This document shows, piece by piece, positions 35,322 to 44,065 of a DNA stretch of 64,000 nt. Numbering within the stretch: the stretch's first letter is position 1; each line of letters opens with the position of its first letter. Below the pieces are notes generated by a model, which worked only from the letters and a program-made list of their open reading frames with translations, was not told where the DNA came from and ran no database searches. The stretch lies in assembly GCF_004000765.1 (NCBI RefSeq), contig NZ_BILW01000028.1:1-64000 (forward strand), written 5' to 3'. Position numbers and translations under genes: made by a program. The DNA comes from Paenibacillus chondroitinus NBRC 15376 (GTDB taxonomy: Bacteria; Bacillota; Bacilli; Paenibacillales; NBRC-103111).

Positions 35322-36050
35322 TTAATTGCCGTTAGGCATCTTGCTCGTTTTGGCGTTTTCTTGGCTAAGGGTGTGCATGAGATCTTTCATTTCACCTTGC
35401 GTCAAATCGCGCCATTTGCCTACCTTTAAGCTCCCCAGATGAATATGCATAATCCGAACGCGCTGCAGGCGCACCACCCGATAACCGAACGCTTCGCACA
35501 TACGACGAATTTGCCGATTAAGCCCCTGAGTCAGGATGATGCGAAAAACACGATCGCCCACCGGATAAATTTCACATGGCTTCGTTACCGTGCCCAGAAT
35601 GCGCACTCCGCTAGCCATCCCCTTAAGAAACATCGGCGTAATTGACTTGTTCACCGTCACGATGTACTCTTTGTCATGATTATTTTCTGCGCGCAAAATC
35701 TGGTTCACAATGTCTCCGTTATTCGTTAAAAGAATGAGACCTTCCGAGTCCTTATCCAGTCTGCCGATCGGGAAAATACGTTCCGAATGCCCAACAAAAT
35801 CAACAATGTTGCCTCTTATATGAGCTTCCGTCGTACTGGTGATTCCTACTGGTTTATTGAGCGCAATATAGACATGCTCCTTCTTCTCGCCAATCGGTTT
35901 GCCATCGATTCGAACTTCATCGCCTGGACCTACAACGCTTCCAAGCCCGGCAACCTCGCCGTTGATCGTAACACGCTTCGCTTCTACCCACTTGTCCGCT
36001 TCCCGCCTGGAGCAAACCCCTGTCTCGCTAATAAATTTATTGATTCTCAT
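35322..36050 (-). CDS. rluF: 23S rRNA pseudouridine synthase, RluF type
   Basis: A 243-residue RsuA/RluB/RluF-family enzyme that isomerises uridine in rRNA. An N-terminal S4 RNA-binding domain (MRINKFISETGVCSRREADKWV) precedes the catalytic domain. That domain has IGRLDKDSEGLILLTN, holding the catalytic aspartate, and LTQGLNRQIRRMCEAFGYRV, which resembles RluF rather than RluB. RluF modifies U2604 of 23S rRNA in E. coli. The frame extends 30 codons upstream, but the family starts at MRINKF, with AAGGGA upstream of ATG 36050. Confidence 0.85.
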   Translation of the reverse strand: MRINKFISETGVCSRREADKWVEAKRVTINGEVAGLGSVVGPGDEVRIDGKPIGEKKEHVYIALNKPVGITSTTEAHIRGNIVDFVGHSERIFPIGRLDKDSEGLILLTNNGDIVNQILRAENNHDKEYIVTVNKSITPMFLKGMASGVRILGTVTKPCEIYPVGDRVFRIILTQGLNRQIRRMCEAFGYRVVRLQRVRIMHIHLGSLKVGKWRDLTQGEMKDLMHTLSQENAKTSKMPNGN

Positions 36051-36207
36051 GCTTGGGAAATCCCTTCTATGCCGTAATCCTATTTTTCTGATATCCCCTA
36101 TTATGATGGATTCCCCAAGTTCGTTCAAGTCAGGTGTCATATGGCAAAAAGAAAAAGAAAAAGAAAATCGCCCTCCATCCTGTGAACGGGAACGATCTAC
36201 CAGTGAT

Positions 36208-37314
36208 CTATTTTTTCGGCATAGCGCGAACGCTACGTACCAATTTGCGTTGTGCCACCGTCAATGGCCGCGTATAAGCATAGTTGCCTTTCGGCGCAGG
36301 GTTAATGGCCGCACCGCTTTTGAAAGTGCCTGTTCCCGCAAGAACGGCTACCCGAATATTGAATGTATTCATTACGCTAGCAATCGGTGTCGAGATAGAA
36401 CGAGGACCGCTACCTGCGAAGTTCAAAGCCGCTGCAAATTGTCCTCTCATCCATACAGACCCGGAGTCGCCAGGCAAAGAGATGTTCGTAGGAGCCGTGA
36501 GGATCGTCTGATTGCGGAACTGCAGCGTAGCGCCCCCCAACTCAGGATAAGGTCCGATATTAATTTGTACGCCGATACTCTCCACCGTGCCGATAACAAA
36601 CCCTGTGGTACGTCCTGATTTAAAGAAACGGTCTCCCACACGGTAGCTGAGCAAATGACCTTGCGGATTCACGAATTGCCCTGTATTACTGACCAAATAT
36701 CTCGGGGTGAGCAAGCTGTTGTTAAAAGGTATGGCCGTTGCAGCATCCATGAAGTTCGGTCCTGTTAGATTAAAAGGAACAAACCGGAATGCCGTACCGA
36801 CACGATCTGTTACATTGACGCCACCGTCCAGGTTCCCCGGTTGAACAATATTCGCGCCGAATCTGTTCGCTTCAATAAGCACATGGTTGTTGCTCAACAT
36901 CAACAGTTGGCCATTCTGGATTACGATTAGACCGCAAGTCCCTGTTCCCCGATTCTCTCGGCCAATGCTAACGCCGCCCGGAACGGGACGATGTTTGCCG
37001 CGGAATTGCGTGGCTCTGAAACGTTTCACCGGAGGTTTCACAGACCGTGACATCTTTTTCGGTGCCGCTACAGAATTGGGTCTGAAGGGAGCTCCGGCAA
37101 TATAGCGGACGGGGATGCTAGTGCCGACAACCTTTGCGATGTTTTTACCGATGGCTGTCGTAACCGCGCCTTTGCGCGTGTACACGATGATCGCCGCACC
37201 GCTTCCAGGTTTATCGGGGTCGGCATATCCCACACCGGTACCCAAAACACCCGGCATTTGCAGTGTTGCGAAAAGCCTGTCATTTTGCCTTAAAGCCTCA
37301 TAAAAAGTCGCCAT
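36208..37314 (-). CDS. trypsin-fold protein without signal peptide
   Basis: A 368-residue protein (numbering below counts from an ATG two codons further upstream). It has a chymotrypsin-like arrangement of catalytic residues: H146 in MLSNNHVL, D192 in NFMDAATA and S286 in LPGDSGS. Typical bacterial members of this type have a cytosolic or phage-like character. Here no signal peptide or transmembrane segment is seen, and the N-terminal 110 residues contain LGTGVGYADPDKPGSGAAIIVYTRK, an autoprocessing-like or scaffold segment. The ATG at 37314 is better spaced from AAAGGAG than the one at 37320. Divergent from an NAD-binding gene. Proteolysis is likely but the substrate is unknown. Confidence 0.75.
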   Translation of the reverse strand: MATFYEALRQNDRLFATLQMPGVLGTGVGYADPDKPGSGAAIIVYTRKGAVTTAIGKNIAKVVGTSIPVRYIAGAPFRPNSVAAPKKMSRSVKPPVKRFRATQFRGKHRPVPGGVSIGRENRGTGTCGLIVIQNGQLLMLSNNHVLIEANRFGANIVQPGNLDGGVNVTDRVGTAFRFVPFNLTGPNFMDAATAIPFNNSLLTPRYLVSNTGQFVNPQGHLLSYRVGDRFFKSGRTTGFVIGTVESIGVQINIGPYPELGGATLQFRNQTILTAPTNISLPGDSGSVWMRGQFAAALNFAGSGPRSISTPIASVMNTFNIRVAVLAGTGTFKSGAAINPAPKGNYAYTRPLTVAQRKLVRSVRAMPKK

Positions 37315-37499
37315 GTGCATTCTCCTTTGTAAGGGGATGCATTCAACTTATGCTAGCCTGTGTGAGTTAGTCTCCTCTACTAACCTATCTTTAAATAAAT
37401 AGATGAATCACTCTGAGACGCTTGTACCAAGAGCATTTCTCTAACCTAAACAAGAAGCGTATAATAGAATTCACAACGTTTGAAACATGGGGGCTTGTT

Positions 37500-38120
37500 A
37501 TGCATTTTCTACTATTAGGCGCTACAGGAAGGGTCGGAACTCGCGTTTTGGAGCGAGCTTTGGCAGATAATCATAAAGTAACTGCATTGGTACGCAATCC
37601 GCAAAAGATCAACCAGCGCTCTGAACAGCTTACCTTGCTGCAAGGTGACGCCTGCCATCCCTATGACATTCGTCGCTCCTTGGAGAGCGTAGACGTTGTC
37701 ATCAGCTGCCTCAATACCGATGGCGGTACGGTACTGACGGAGTCTACGCCTCTTCTCATCGAAGCCATGAAGGCGCAAGGCGTAAGCCGGGTCGTCACCA
37801 TCGGCACAGCCGGCATCCTGCAAAGTCAAGAGCACCCCGGCCTGCTGCGCTACGAGACGCCGGACACCAGGCGCTCCTCTACGCGAGCCGCCGAGGAGCA
37901 TCGCAAGGCCTGGGAGCTGCTGCAAGCCTCCAGCCTCTCTTGGACGGTCGTCTGTCCAACCTACCTGCCAGACGGCGAGGCGCTCGGCACCTACCGTGTC
38001 GCGCGCGATTTCCTGCCGGAGGATGGCAAGTCGATCTCCGTGGGCGATACGGCGGCTTTTACCTACAGCGTTGCGTGTTCGCAAGAGTATGTTGGCTGCC
38101 GCGTAGGATTGGCCTACTAA
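37500..38120 (+). CDS. NAD(P)-binding Rossmann protein, NmrA/SDR5-like
   Basis: A 206-residue protein with the N-terminal dinucleotide-binding motif LLLGATGRVGTRVLERAL, then VTALVRNP and the later strand VISCLNTD. This is the atypical short-chain dehydrogenase pattern of NmrA/BVR-B-like NAD(P)H-flavin reductase relatives, which may sense redox state or reduce small molecules. The start is ATG 37500 behind ATGGGGGC; the frame extends 26 codons upstream without a site. A terminator follows 3 bases after the stop codon. Confidence 0.8.
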   Translation: MHFLLLGATGRVGTRVLERALADNHKVTALVRNPQKINQRSEQLTLLQGDACHPYDIRRSLESVDVVISCLNTDGGTVLTESTPLLIEAMKAQGVSRVVTIGTAGILQSQEHPGLLRYETPDTRRSSTRAAEEHRKAWELLQASSLSWTVVCPTYLPDGEALGTYRVARDFLPEDGKSISVGDTAAFTYSVACSQEYVGCRVGLAY

Positions 38121-38123
38121 TGG

Positions 38124-38174
38124 AAAAGAGGCTTTCCCAAAGTCATCCAATGACCAAGGGAGAGCCTCTTTTTG
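38124..38174. terminator. bidirectional intrinsic terminator
   Basis: AAAAGAGGCT pairs with AGCCTCTTTTT, with an internal CCC/GGG pair; lies between convergent genes. Confidence 0.8.
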
Positions 38175-38187
38175 CCTTTTAATAACG

Positions 38188-38493
38188 TTATCTTCTTTCT
38201 TTGGCCAAAGCAGCAATATTCAGCCATGAGATCACGATACCGACAACGCGGAACACGTACCCCGCAACCGGGATAAAGCTCAAAAACGCCATAATGATGT
38301 TAATGACTGTCTTGGTCGTCGTTCCATTATGGGTGAGGATCGCAAAGACCAAGTTCACAAACACGAGCGGAATTACCCAAGTGTACGACCACAGGTAAAC
38401 AAATGGGATCAAGCCTAGCAAATAACCCACAGCGATCGCGATTTCAGACAGCAGCTGAAGCAAATTCAGTAATCGAAGTGTATCTGGACGCAT
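38188..38493 (-). CDS. small multi-span membrane protein, unknown
   Basis: A 101-residue protein with three or four hydrophobic helices (about 8-30, 36-52, 58-75 and 76-95) and a basic C-terminus AKERR. Strong ribosome binding site GGAGGGG precedes ATG 38493. I do not recognise the family. Gene order gives no clue beyond its position between a reductase-like gene and the BmrCD-type exporter. Confidence 0.7.
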   Translation of the reverse strand: MRPDTLRLLNLLQLLSEIAIAVGYLLGLIPFVYLWSYTWVIPLVFVNLVFAILTHNGTTTKTVINIIMAFLSFIPVAGYVFRVVGIVISWLNIAALAKERR

Positions 38494-38551
38494 ACAACCC
38501 CTCCATTTCAGTGAGGAAATGATTTATTGCTGTTATTGTAGCATAGGCGGC

Positions 38552-38593
38552 ACAAAAAAACCGCCTAGGCAGCATGGCCTGACGGTTTTTTCT
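38552..38593 (-). terminator. intrinsic terminator region
   Basis: On the minus strand AAAAACCGTC pairs with GGCGGTTTTTTT, located just after the stop of the downstream BmrD-like gene. Confidence 0.75.
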
Positions 38594-38614
38594 CGATTGC
38601 GCCTGAAAAGCCGC

Positions 38615-40669
38615 CTACAAACCGCTCCGCACTTCGTCCTCGTCGGCGGCTGCCGTCTCCGGATGTCCCTGCTGCAGCTGGTACATCTGGTAGTACCGCC
38701 CGAGGTGCGCCATCAGCTCCTCGTGGTTGCCGCGCTCGACGATTTCGCCATGGTCGAGCACCAGAATTTGGTCGGCGTTTTTGATCGTCGACAGCCTGTG
38801 GGCGATGATGAAGGTGGTCCGCCCCTTCGACAGCACCTCGAGCGCCGCCTGAATGACGGCCTCGGTCTCCGTGTCGATGGAGGCCGTCGCCTCATCGAGG
38901 ATCAGGATCGCCGGGTCGAACGCCAGCGCCCGAGCGAAAGAGATCAGCTGCCGCTGCCCGGCCGACAGCGTGCTGCCCTTCTCGATCACGGGCTCGTCGA
39001 TACCGTGCGGCAGGCTTTCAAACATAGCCGCTGCGCCGACCTCACGCAGCGCCGCCTCGACCCGTTCCCGGGTGATGGACGGATCATCCAACGAAACGTT
39101 GGATGCGATCGTCCCTGTGAACAGGAACGGATCCTGCAGGACGATGCCCATATGCTGCCTAAGCAGCTGTTTGGGCATCTCGCGTACATCGCGGCCGTCA
39201 ACCGTGATACGGCCCTTGTTCACATCGTAGAAGCGGAACAGCAAATTCAAGATCGAGCTTTTGCCTGAGCCGGTGTGCCCGACAAGCGCAACGGTCTGCC
39301 CTTGTTTGGCCTCGAACGTGATGTCCTTCAACACGTCTTCGCCTTCTTTGTAAGCAAAACGAACATGCTCGAACTTCACGTTGCCCAGATAACGCTCCGA
39401 TTTCTCAGTCGCCACAGGAATGCCCTGCTCATCCAGAAGTTCAAATACTCGATCGGCCGATACAATGGCTCGTTCCAGGTTGGGAAGCTGATTCACGATC
39501 CCCACCATGGGGTGGAACATCCGGTTCAAGTAATCAACGAATGCGTATAGCACACCAACCGTAATTAACGAATGTAAGGAGCTTCCCCCGACGTACCAGA
39601 TGAGACCGAAAAAGAACAAATTCCGCACAACGTTCATCAGGTTATGGGAGGTCAGCGAGTTCAGGCTGAGCAATTTATTTTGATAATGCGTGTATTCCTC
39701 GTTCAATTGCTCGAATTCTTCTGTCGTTTCCTTTTGTCTGCGGAAAGCTTGAATGATCGTCATGCCTTGAATCGCCTCATTGATCATCCCGTTGATGGAA
39801 CCGATCCGTTCACGAATCTCATGATTGTAGTGAGAGGCATATTTACGGTAAACGATAATCCACACATAAAGCAGAGGAAGCACCGGCAGCGTGAATAAAG
39901 CCAAACGATAGTCTAATATGAACAACGCTACAATAATACCAACAATATAAATCGTCCCTGTAAAAAAGTTCGCCAACACCTGAACGTACAGGTCTTTGAC
40001 AGACTCCGTATCGTTCGTAATTCGTGAAACAATTTTACCTGCAGGCTGATTGTCAAAATAATTGATCGGCAGCCGCTGGATTTGCGCGAACACATCGCTC
40101 CGCATGCGCTGAATGATCCGATTCGCCGCGGACTGCAGGAGATATCGCTGACCGTAGGTAAAACCGGCGCCAATGAGAATTAACACGAAGTAGACACCGG
40201 CCAGCTTCATCAAACTGACAAATTCAGGCTCGTAAAACGTGTAAAGTTCCTGCATGCTGAGCTTTCTAGCCGGATACTCCGCTTGGTCTGCGCCCTGCGT
40301 AATCGTCAACTTCCCCTCTTCCGTCAACTTGCGGACGCCGTCAAAGACAAGCGGTTGATCCACCCATACAAACTGGGTGCCCACCTGGAGAATCCGAATT
40401 TCATGCCCCTTCGGCTCCCCTTCCGCGAAATGATCGCTCCGTTTATAGAAGCCTCCGTTCATCGGAACTGCATTCTCGGTTTTCGTTGCCGACGTAGTCT
40501 CGAACCACGGCTTCTCAATACCGAGAATGTGCGTGTCGATCATCTTCTTGGCGATGAAGGGACCTGCCAGCTCCGTCGCAACGGCGACAGATAAGCATAG
40601 CAGCGCAATTAGCAGAGGTTTTTTAAACAATGCCGCATATTGAAATAATCGCTTACTTGTTTGTTTCAT
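38615..40669 (-). CDS. bmrD: ABC exporter half, BmrD-like (canonical ATPase site)
   Basis: A 684-residue half-transporter with six transmembrane segments. An unusual insertion of about 90 residues between TM1 and TM2 (about 35-130) resembles the extracellular insertion of BmrD. The ATPase domain has Walker A GHTGSGKSS, signature TLSAGQRQL and Walker B ILILDEATASID with the catalytic glutamate. Together with the upstream BmrC-like partner it forms a heterodimer with one functional and one degenerate ATP site. B. subtilis BmrCD exports several drugs and is induced by ribosome-targeting antibiotics. Start ATG 40669 is placed by AAGGTGA; an in-frame GTG lies four codons upstream. Confidence 0.85.
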   Translation of the reverse strand: MKQTSKRLFQYAALFKKPLLIALLCLSVAVATELAGPFIAKKMIDTHILGIEKPWFETTSATKTENAVPMNGGFYKRSDHFAEGEPKGHEIRILQVGTQFVWVDQPLVFDGVRKLTEEGKLTITQGADQAEYPARKLSMQELYTFYEPEFVSLMKLAGVYFVLILIGAGFTYGQRYLLQSAANRIIQRMRSDVFAQIQRLPINYFDNQPAGKIVSRITNDTESVKDLYVQVLANFFTGTIYIVGIIVALFILDYRLALFTLPVLPLLYVWIIVYRKYASHYNHEIRERIGSINGMINEAIQGMTIIQAFRRQKETTEEFEQLNEEYTHYQNKLLSLNSLTSHNLMNVVRNLFFFGLIWYVGGSSLHSLITVGVLYAFVDYLNRMFHPMVGIVNQLPNLERAIVSADRVFELLDEQGIPVATEKSERYLGNVKFEHVRFAYKEGEDVLKDITFEAKQGQTVALVGHTGSGKSSILNLLFRFYDVNKGRITVDGRDVREMPKQLLRQHMGIVLQDPFLFTGTIASNVSLDDPSITRERVEAALREVGAAAMFESLPHGIDEPVIEKGSTLSAGQRQLISFARALAFDPAILILDEATASIDTETEAVIQAALEVLSKGRTTFIIAHRLSTIKNADQILVLDHGEIVERGNHEELMAHLGRYYQMYQLQQGHPETAAADEDEVRSGL

Positions 40670-40712
40670 TAGGATTTTCACCTTCTTTTCATGAGATCAT
40701 CGATTTGTCCGT

Positions 40713-42467
40713 TCAGCCAACCTGCTGCTCTTCTAATTGCTGACGGTCATACTGTTCTTTATACCAGCCACCGAGCGCCAGAAGTTCCTCATGCGTACCT
40801 TCTTCCACGATGTACCCTTCATCGAGCACGAGAATCCGATCGGCATGTTGAACCGCAGACAGGCGGTGCGTTGTGATTAGCGTTGTTTTGCCGGCGCGCT
40901 CGGAGCGAATCCCGCGGATGATTTCGGCCTCTGTCTTGGCATCCACGGCAGAAAGCGCGTCATCCAGCATGAGAATTTCCGGATCCACATAAAGCGCCCG
41001 CGCGATGGATACGCGCTGCTTCTGACCCCCGGATAAAGCCACGCCTTTCTCGCCAACCATGGTTTCCAAACCTTCCGGCAGGAACTCCACGTCCTTACGG
41101 AAAGCGGCCAGTTCAAGCGCTTGAATAAGCTGCTCCTCCGTGCCTTGGCTGGCGCCGAACTTAATGTTTTCCTTCACCGTTTTGGAGAAAAGAATCGGCT
41201 CCTGCGGCACATACCCGATCCATCCGTGTACGGTGTCGATCGTCAACTGCTCTATCGGCGTATCGGAAATAGCGATTGTGCCTTTGCCGGGCGGATATTC
41301 GCGCAGCAGTTGTTTGAGCAGCGTCGTTTTGCCGCTTCCGGTCCGCCCTACAATGCCTAGCGTCTGTCCTCGCTTGAGCTCAAAAGAGATATTAACGAGA
41401 TTGTCGATAGAAGATGACGGATAGCGGAAGGTGACGGCCTGGAAGCTAATCGAATTAGGCAGCAGCATGGTTGTTGCATTCGGTTCGTCCGTGACGTCCG
41501 GTTTGTAGCCAAGGGTCTCATTCACCCGATCCAAAGAGGCATTGCCGCGCTGCATGATGTTCATGAGCTCCCCGATGGCGAACATCGGCCATATCAACAT
41601 GCCGAGGAACGTATTGAAGGAAACGAGTTCCCCAAGTGTCAATTCACTATGAAACACCATGTAACCGCCGTAACATAATCCAATTAAATATGAGATGCCG
41701 ACAAGGATTTTGACCGTTGGTTCGAACAGAGCATCGATAAGTGCAACCGCAATATTTTTACGAAAAACATCGTCTGTCATCGTTTTAAAATTTTGTTCAC
41801 TAGCCTTTTCCTGTACAAAAGCACGTATGACGCGCACGCCGGCGATCGTTTCAAGCACCCGGTCATTCATTTGGCCGAAAGCATCCTGAGCGAGAATGAA
41901 TCTCTCGTGAATTCGCCCGCCATAAATGGTGATCGCGGCAGCCATGAAAGGCAGCGGAAGGATTGAAGCAAGCGTCAGCTTCCAGCTAATGAAGAAGCCC
42001 ATCATGCTCAGAATCGTCAGCATAAACAACGTGGAGTCTACGAAGGTTAAAATCCCGAAGCCCGCTGTCGTCGACACCGCTTGGAGGTCGTTCGTAGCTC
42101 TAGCCATGAGATCGCCTGTGCGGTTGCGTTCATAGAAAGTTGGCGTCATGCGCAGCAGCTGCCTCATCAAGCGGGAGCGTAGCACGCGCTCTAGAACAAA
42201 CGCACCTCCAAACAGCTGATACAGCCAAACATACGACAAGCCATAGCCGGCCACAATCAGCGTCCCCCAGAAGGCGAGCAGCTGGAACAGCTTGCTGCCT
42301 GTTAAAGTCCCCATGTGTATACCATCAATCGCATAGCCGATCAGCTTCGGAGGTATCACATCAATAATGCCGACGATAATGAGCAGCCCAATCGCCAGCG
42401 TATATCGCTTCCAATTCATGCGGAAGAACCAGCCTAATTTTTTCAATACGATAAACATTGCTTTCAT
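40713..42467 (-). CDS. bmrC: ABC exporter half, BmrC-like (degenerate catalytic glutamate)
   Basis: A 584-residue half-transporter with six transmembrane segments and a C-terminal ATPase domain: Walker A GRTGSGKTT, signature ALSGGQKQRVSIA, and Walker B ILMLDDALSAVDAKTE. The residue after the Walker B aspartate is Asp instead of Glu, as in BmrC, so its site is expected to hydrolyse ATP poorly. The size (B. subtilis BmrC is 585 aa) and order BmrC then BmrD match. The 5' leader carries a small ORF and two terminators. ATG 42467 follows AAAGGAG. The substrate is inferred, not shown. Confidence 0.87.
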   Translation of the reverse strand: MKAMFIVLKKLGWFFRMNWKRYTLAIGLLIIVGIIDVIPPKLIGYAIDGIHMGTLTGSKLFQLLAFWGTLIVAGYGLSYVWLYQLFGGAFVLERVLRSRLMRQLLRMTPTFYERNRTGDLMARATNDLQAVSTTAGFGILTFVDSTLFMLTILSMMGFFISWKLTLASILPLPFMAAAITIYGGRIHERFILAQDAFGQMNDRVLETIAGVRVIRAFVQEKASEQNFKTMTDDVFRKNIAVALIDALFEPTVKILVGISYLIGLCYGGYMVFHSELTLGELVSFNTFLGMLIWPMFAIGELMNIMQRGNASLDRVNETLGYKPDVTDEPNATTMLLPNSISFQAVTFRYPSSSIDNLVNISFELKRGQTLGIVGRTGSGKTTLLKQLLREYPPGKGTIAISDTPIEQLTIDTVHGWIGYVPQEPILFSKTVKENIKFGASQGTEEQLIQALELAAFRKDVEFLPEGLETMVGEKGVALSGGQKQRVSIARALYVDPEILMLDDALSAVDAKTEAEIIRGIRSERAGKTTLITTHRLSAVQHADRILVLDEGYIVEEGTHEELLALGGWYKEQYDRQQLEEQQVG

Positions 42468-42492
42468 CACTCCTTTGCTTTACTTATCCACG

Positions 42493-42527
42493 CAAAAAGG
42501 CACACCGCACGCAGCGATATGCCTTCT
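42493..42527 (-). terminator. second leader terminator before the bmrC-like gene
   Basis: On the minus strand AAGGCATATCGC pairs with GCGGTGTGCCTT, followed by TTTTG. It lies directly after the first attenuator hairpin and before the bmrC-like ribosome binding site. Confidence 0.8.
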
Positions 42528-42531
42528 TAAA

Positions 42532-42571
42532 ACAGAAAAGCGCTCGTTACGAACTTCTTCGTAACCCGCGC
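42532..42571 (-). terminator. attenuator terminator before the bmrC-like gene
   Basis: On the minus strand the arms GCGCGGGTTACGAA and TTCGTAACGAGCGC pair around GAAG with a 2x2 internal loop, followed by TTTTCTGTTTT. The segment GCGGGTTAC in its 5' arm is perfectly complementary to GTAACCCGC inside the leader ORF, giving a competing antiterminator. Confidence 0.85.
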
Positions 42572-42621
42572 TTCTCTTCATTAGCGTATATGAAGGGGTT
42601 GCAGCAGCCGAACAAACACCA

Positions 42622-42729
42622 TTAAGGCGTATCAGTATCAGCTAACAGGCGGGTTACTCCGTATGAATTTGTATGGTCGTTATCTTTGTGCTCAAAATGC
42701 GCGTTTGGATCCAGAACCAACTTAATCAT
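42622..42729 (-). CDS. 35-residue leader peptide, BmrB-like attenuator
   Basis: Small ORF beginning MIKLVLDPNAHFEHK and ending LLADTDTP, behind an excellent ribosome binding site AGAAGGAGGG. Codons 25-27 (GTA ACC CGC) encode the sequence that can pair with the terminator's 5' arm. A ribosome moving normally would cover it and let the terminator form; a ribosome slowed further upstream would leave it free and favour readthrough. This is the ribosome-mediated attenuation reported for B. subtilis bmrBCD. The peptide itself may have no other function. Predicted transcription start is near 42806. Confidence 0.75.
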   Translation of the reverse strand: MIKLVLDPNAHFEHKDNDHTNSYGVTRLLADTDTP

Positions 42730-42812
42730 CTTGAAACCCTCCTTCTCTACCGCAAACCGGCTTGCGTCCTTAATCATTTTCCAAAAGTTGTATAACTGCG
42801 CTTACAGAGGTG

Positions 42813-42842
42813 ATCTTAACACCCTTTTCAAGCCCCTGTCAA
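42813..42842 (-). promoter_or_regulatory. SigA-type promoter for the leader and bmrCD-like operon
   Basis: On the minus strand TTGACA (42842-42837), an 18-base spacer, and TAAGAT (42818-42813), about 85 bases before the leader start codon. Confidence 0.7.
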
Positions 42843-42994
42843 TCGGAGAAAAAGACTATAAAAGAACTATCTGTCCGAGCAATTTCGGATCAGAATACTT
42901 GCTTTTCCCCCTTGTGCGATTGTCACACATGTTTCAAATTCTCGCGGCATATTCATTACATATGAGTTCATATCGCGCAGGGGAGTGGATGGGC

Positions 42995-43171
42995 ATGGTC
43001 GATCAAGTGTTTGCCTTGTTAGGATGGATTGCCGCATTCGGAGTCGTAATTGGAGGCGTTGTTGCACTCATTGCCAGGTTCGTTTCGCGCGATTCGACGA
43101 AGTACGATATGATTTTTTTGTGGAATAATCGGTATACGCTGGAGGAGTTAGAGTTGGACGAGCCTGTATGA
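42995..43171 (+). CDS. small membrane protein, unknown
   Basis: A 58-residue protein starting MVDQVFALLGW, with one transmembrane helix at about 5-27 and a hydrophilic tail containing FLWNNRYTLEELELDEP. The ATG at 42995 is correctly spaced from AGGGGAG; the longer upstream frame lacks a translation signal and crosses the exporter promoter on the other strand. I do not recognise a family. A terminator follows. Confidence 0.6.
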   Translation: MVDQVFALLGWIAAFGVVIGGVVALIARFVSRDSTKYDMIFLWNNRYTLEELELDEPV

Positions 43172-43183
43172 GGATTAGACAAA

Positions 43184-43233
43184 AACAGGGCTATCTCAAC
43201 GGGTCTGAATCGGCCTGATGGATAGCCTTGTGT
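43184..43233 (+). terminator. terminator-like hairpin
   Basis: AGGGCTATC pairs with GATAGCCTT around about 20 bases, followed by TTGTGTTT. The U tract is imperfect. Confidence 0.6.
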
Positions 43234-43238
43234 TTATG

Positions 43239-43420
43239 GAGTGGGAACTATGATCCGTTATTTTGGCAAATGTGGTCCTTTGGCAGATGAAAGGGAACTA
43301 GGGGCCTCTATTTGACCGATTCTTGTGGAGAATCAAGCAATATCGGACAAATAAGGCCCTGTCGTTCCTCTCACTGTCAAAATGCAGCCGTTTTGGCTTA
43401 AATAGCGGACTCCAGTTCCC
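43239..43420. repeat. FFRR intergenic element, family 1, copy 5
   Basis: Forward units start at 43239 and 43289, inverted units at 43346 and 43397 (distances 50, 57, 51). It lies between convergent genes and ends seven bases before the DUF2231 gene stop codon. Confidence 0.87.
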
Positions 43421-43426
43421 TTTGAT

Positions 43427-43978
43427 TTACTTATTTGAAGGTACTGACGACGATGCCGCAGGTGACGCCACAGGCCCCTTAGCTCCTTGAGCTCCAGGTC
43501 CTTGTCCATTTGCCCCACCTTGCCCGCCAGGTGCTTGTCCACCCGGTGCTCCGCCTCCTGGCGCCATGGCCGGGGCATTCATGGGTCTATGTACCATTTG
43601 ACCGCCAAGATGGCCTGTATAACTGACGAGGATCACCGCCGCGAGCGAGCCGATCAAATACATCGGATGCCGGCCGGCGTCTTTCTTTTTCCAAATGAGC
43701 AAACCGACACGAACGACCGCAAGAACAATCGCTGCAAGCATAGTTAATTTCGCATAGAATTCATGAGGGACAACCAGGGGATTGCGCCAAGGAGACGGGC
43801 CCGTCATGACAGCCGCAATCGCGCCAAGCGCACCTACAACAAGGCAAAGCATGCCGGCAGAGTGCCACTCCCGTTTCTTCATGATCATCGCAATGATATC
43901 AAAAACAAAACTGAAAATAAGAAGTGCGATAGGGACATGCGTCACTATGAAGTGCAGATTTTTCAAGATATAATCCAT
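43427..43978 (-). CDS. DUF2231 membrane protein with Gly/Pro/Ala-rich tail
   Basis: A 183-residue integral membrane protein with four helices (about 9-30, 40-60, 75-95 and 103-122). HFIVTHVPIALLIFSFVFDI and YTGHLGGQMVH are typical of DUF2231, whose histidines suggest heme or metal binding. The last 50 residues are a low-complexity stretch of GGAPGGQ-like repeats ending in ASSSVPSNK. Its promoter carries an operator (44010-44028) nearly identical to the one before blaI. It is therefore probably part of a BlaI-type regulon with the adjacent blaI and M56 genes. Function unknown. Confidence 0.8.
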   Translation of the reverse strand: MDYILKNLHFIVTHVPIALLIFSFVFDIIAMIMKKREWHSAGMLCLVVGALGAIAAVMTGPSPWRNPLVVPHEFYAKLTMLAAIVLAVVRVGLLIWKKKDAGRHPMYLIGSLAAVILVSYTGHLGGQMVHRPMNAPAMAPGGGAPGGQAPGGQGGANGQGPGAQGAKGPVASPAASSSVPSNK

Positions 43979-44009
43979 TAATCTCTCTCCTCACTCATCT
44001 ATTTTGTTT

Positions 44010-44047
44010 ACACTACAAAGTGTAGTGTTAAATAAATGGAAAGTCAA
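44010..44047 (-). promoter_or_regulatory. promoter and BlaI-type operator before the DUF2231 gene
   Basis: On the minus strand TTGACT (44047-44042), a 17-base spacer, and TACACT (44024-44019). The palindrome with arms ACACTAC and GTAGTGT (44010-44028) overlaps the -10 box. Repressor binding there would block polymerase. Confidence 0.75.
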
Positions 44048-44065
44048 GCCATGCCAATCAGGGCT

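Noticed and set aside
38519..39268. 249-codon plus-strand frame opposite the BmrD-like gene
   Set aside because: A shadow of the GC-rich ATPase domain; no start signal or family resemblance.
42686..42994. Upstream part of the long plus-strand frame ending at 43171
   Set aside because: It crosses the exporter leader and promoter on the opposite strand and lacks a translation signal; only the part from 42995 is preceded by one.
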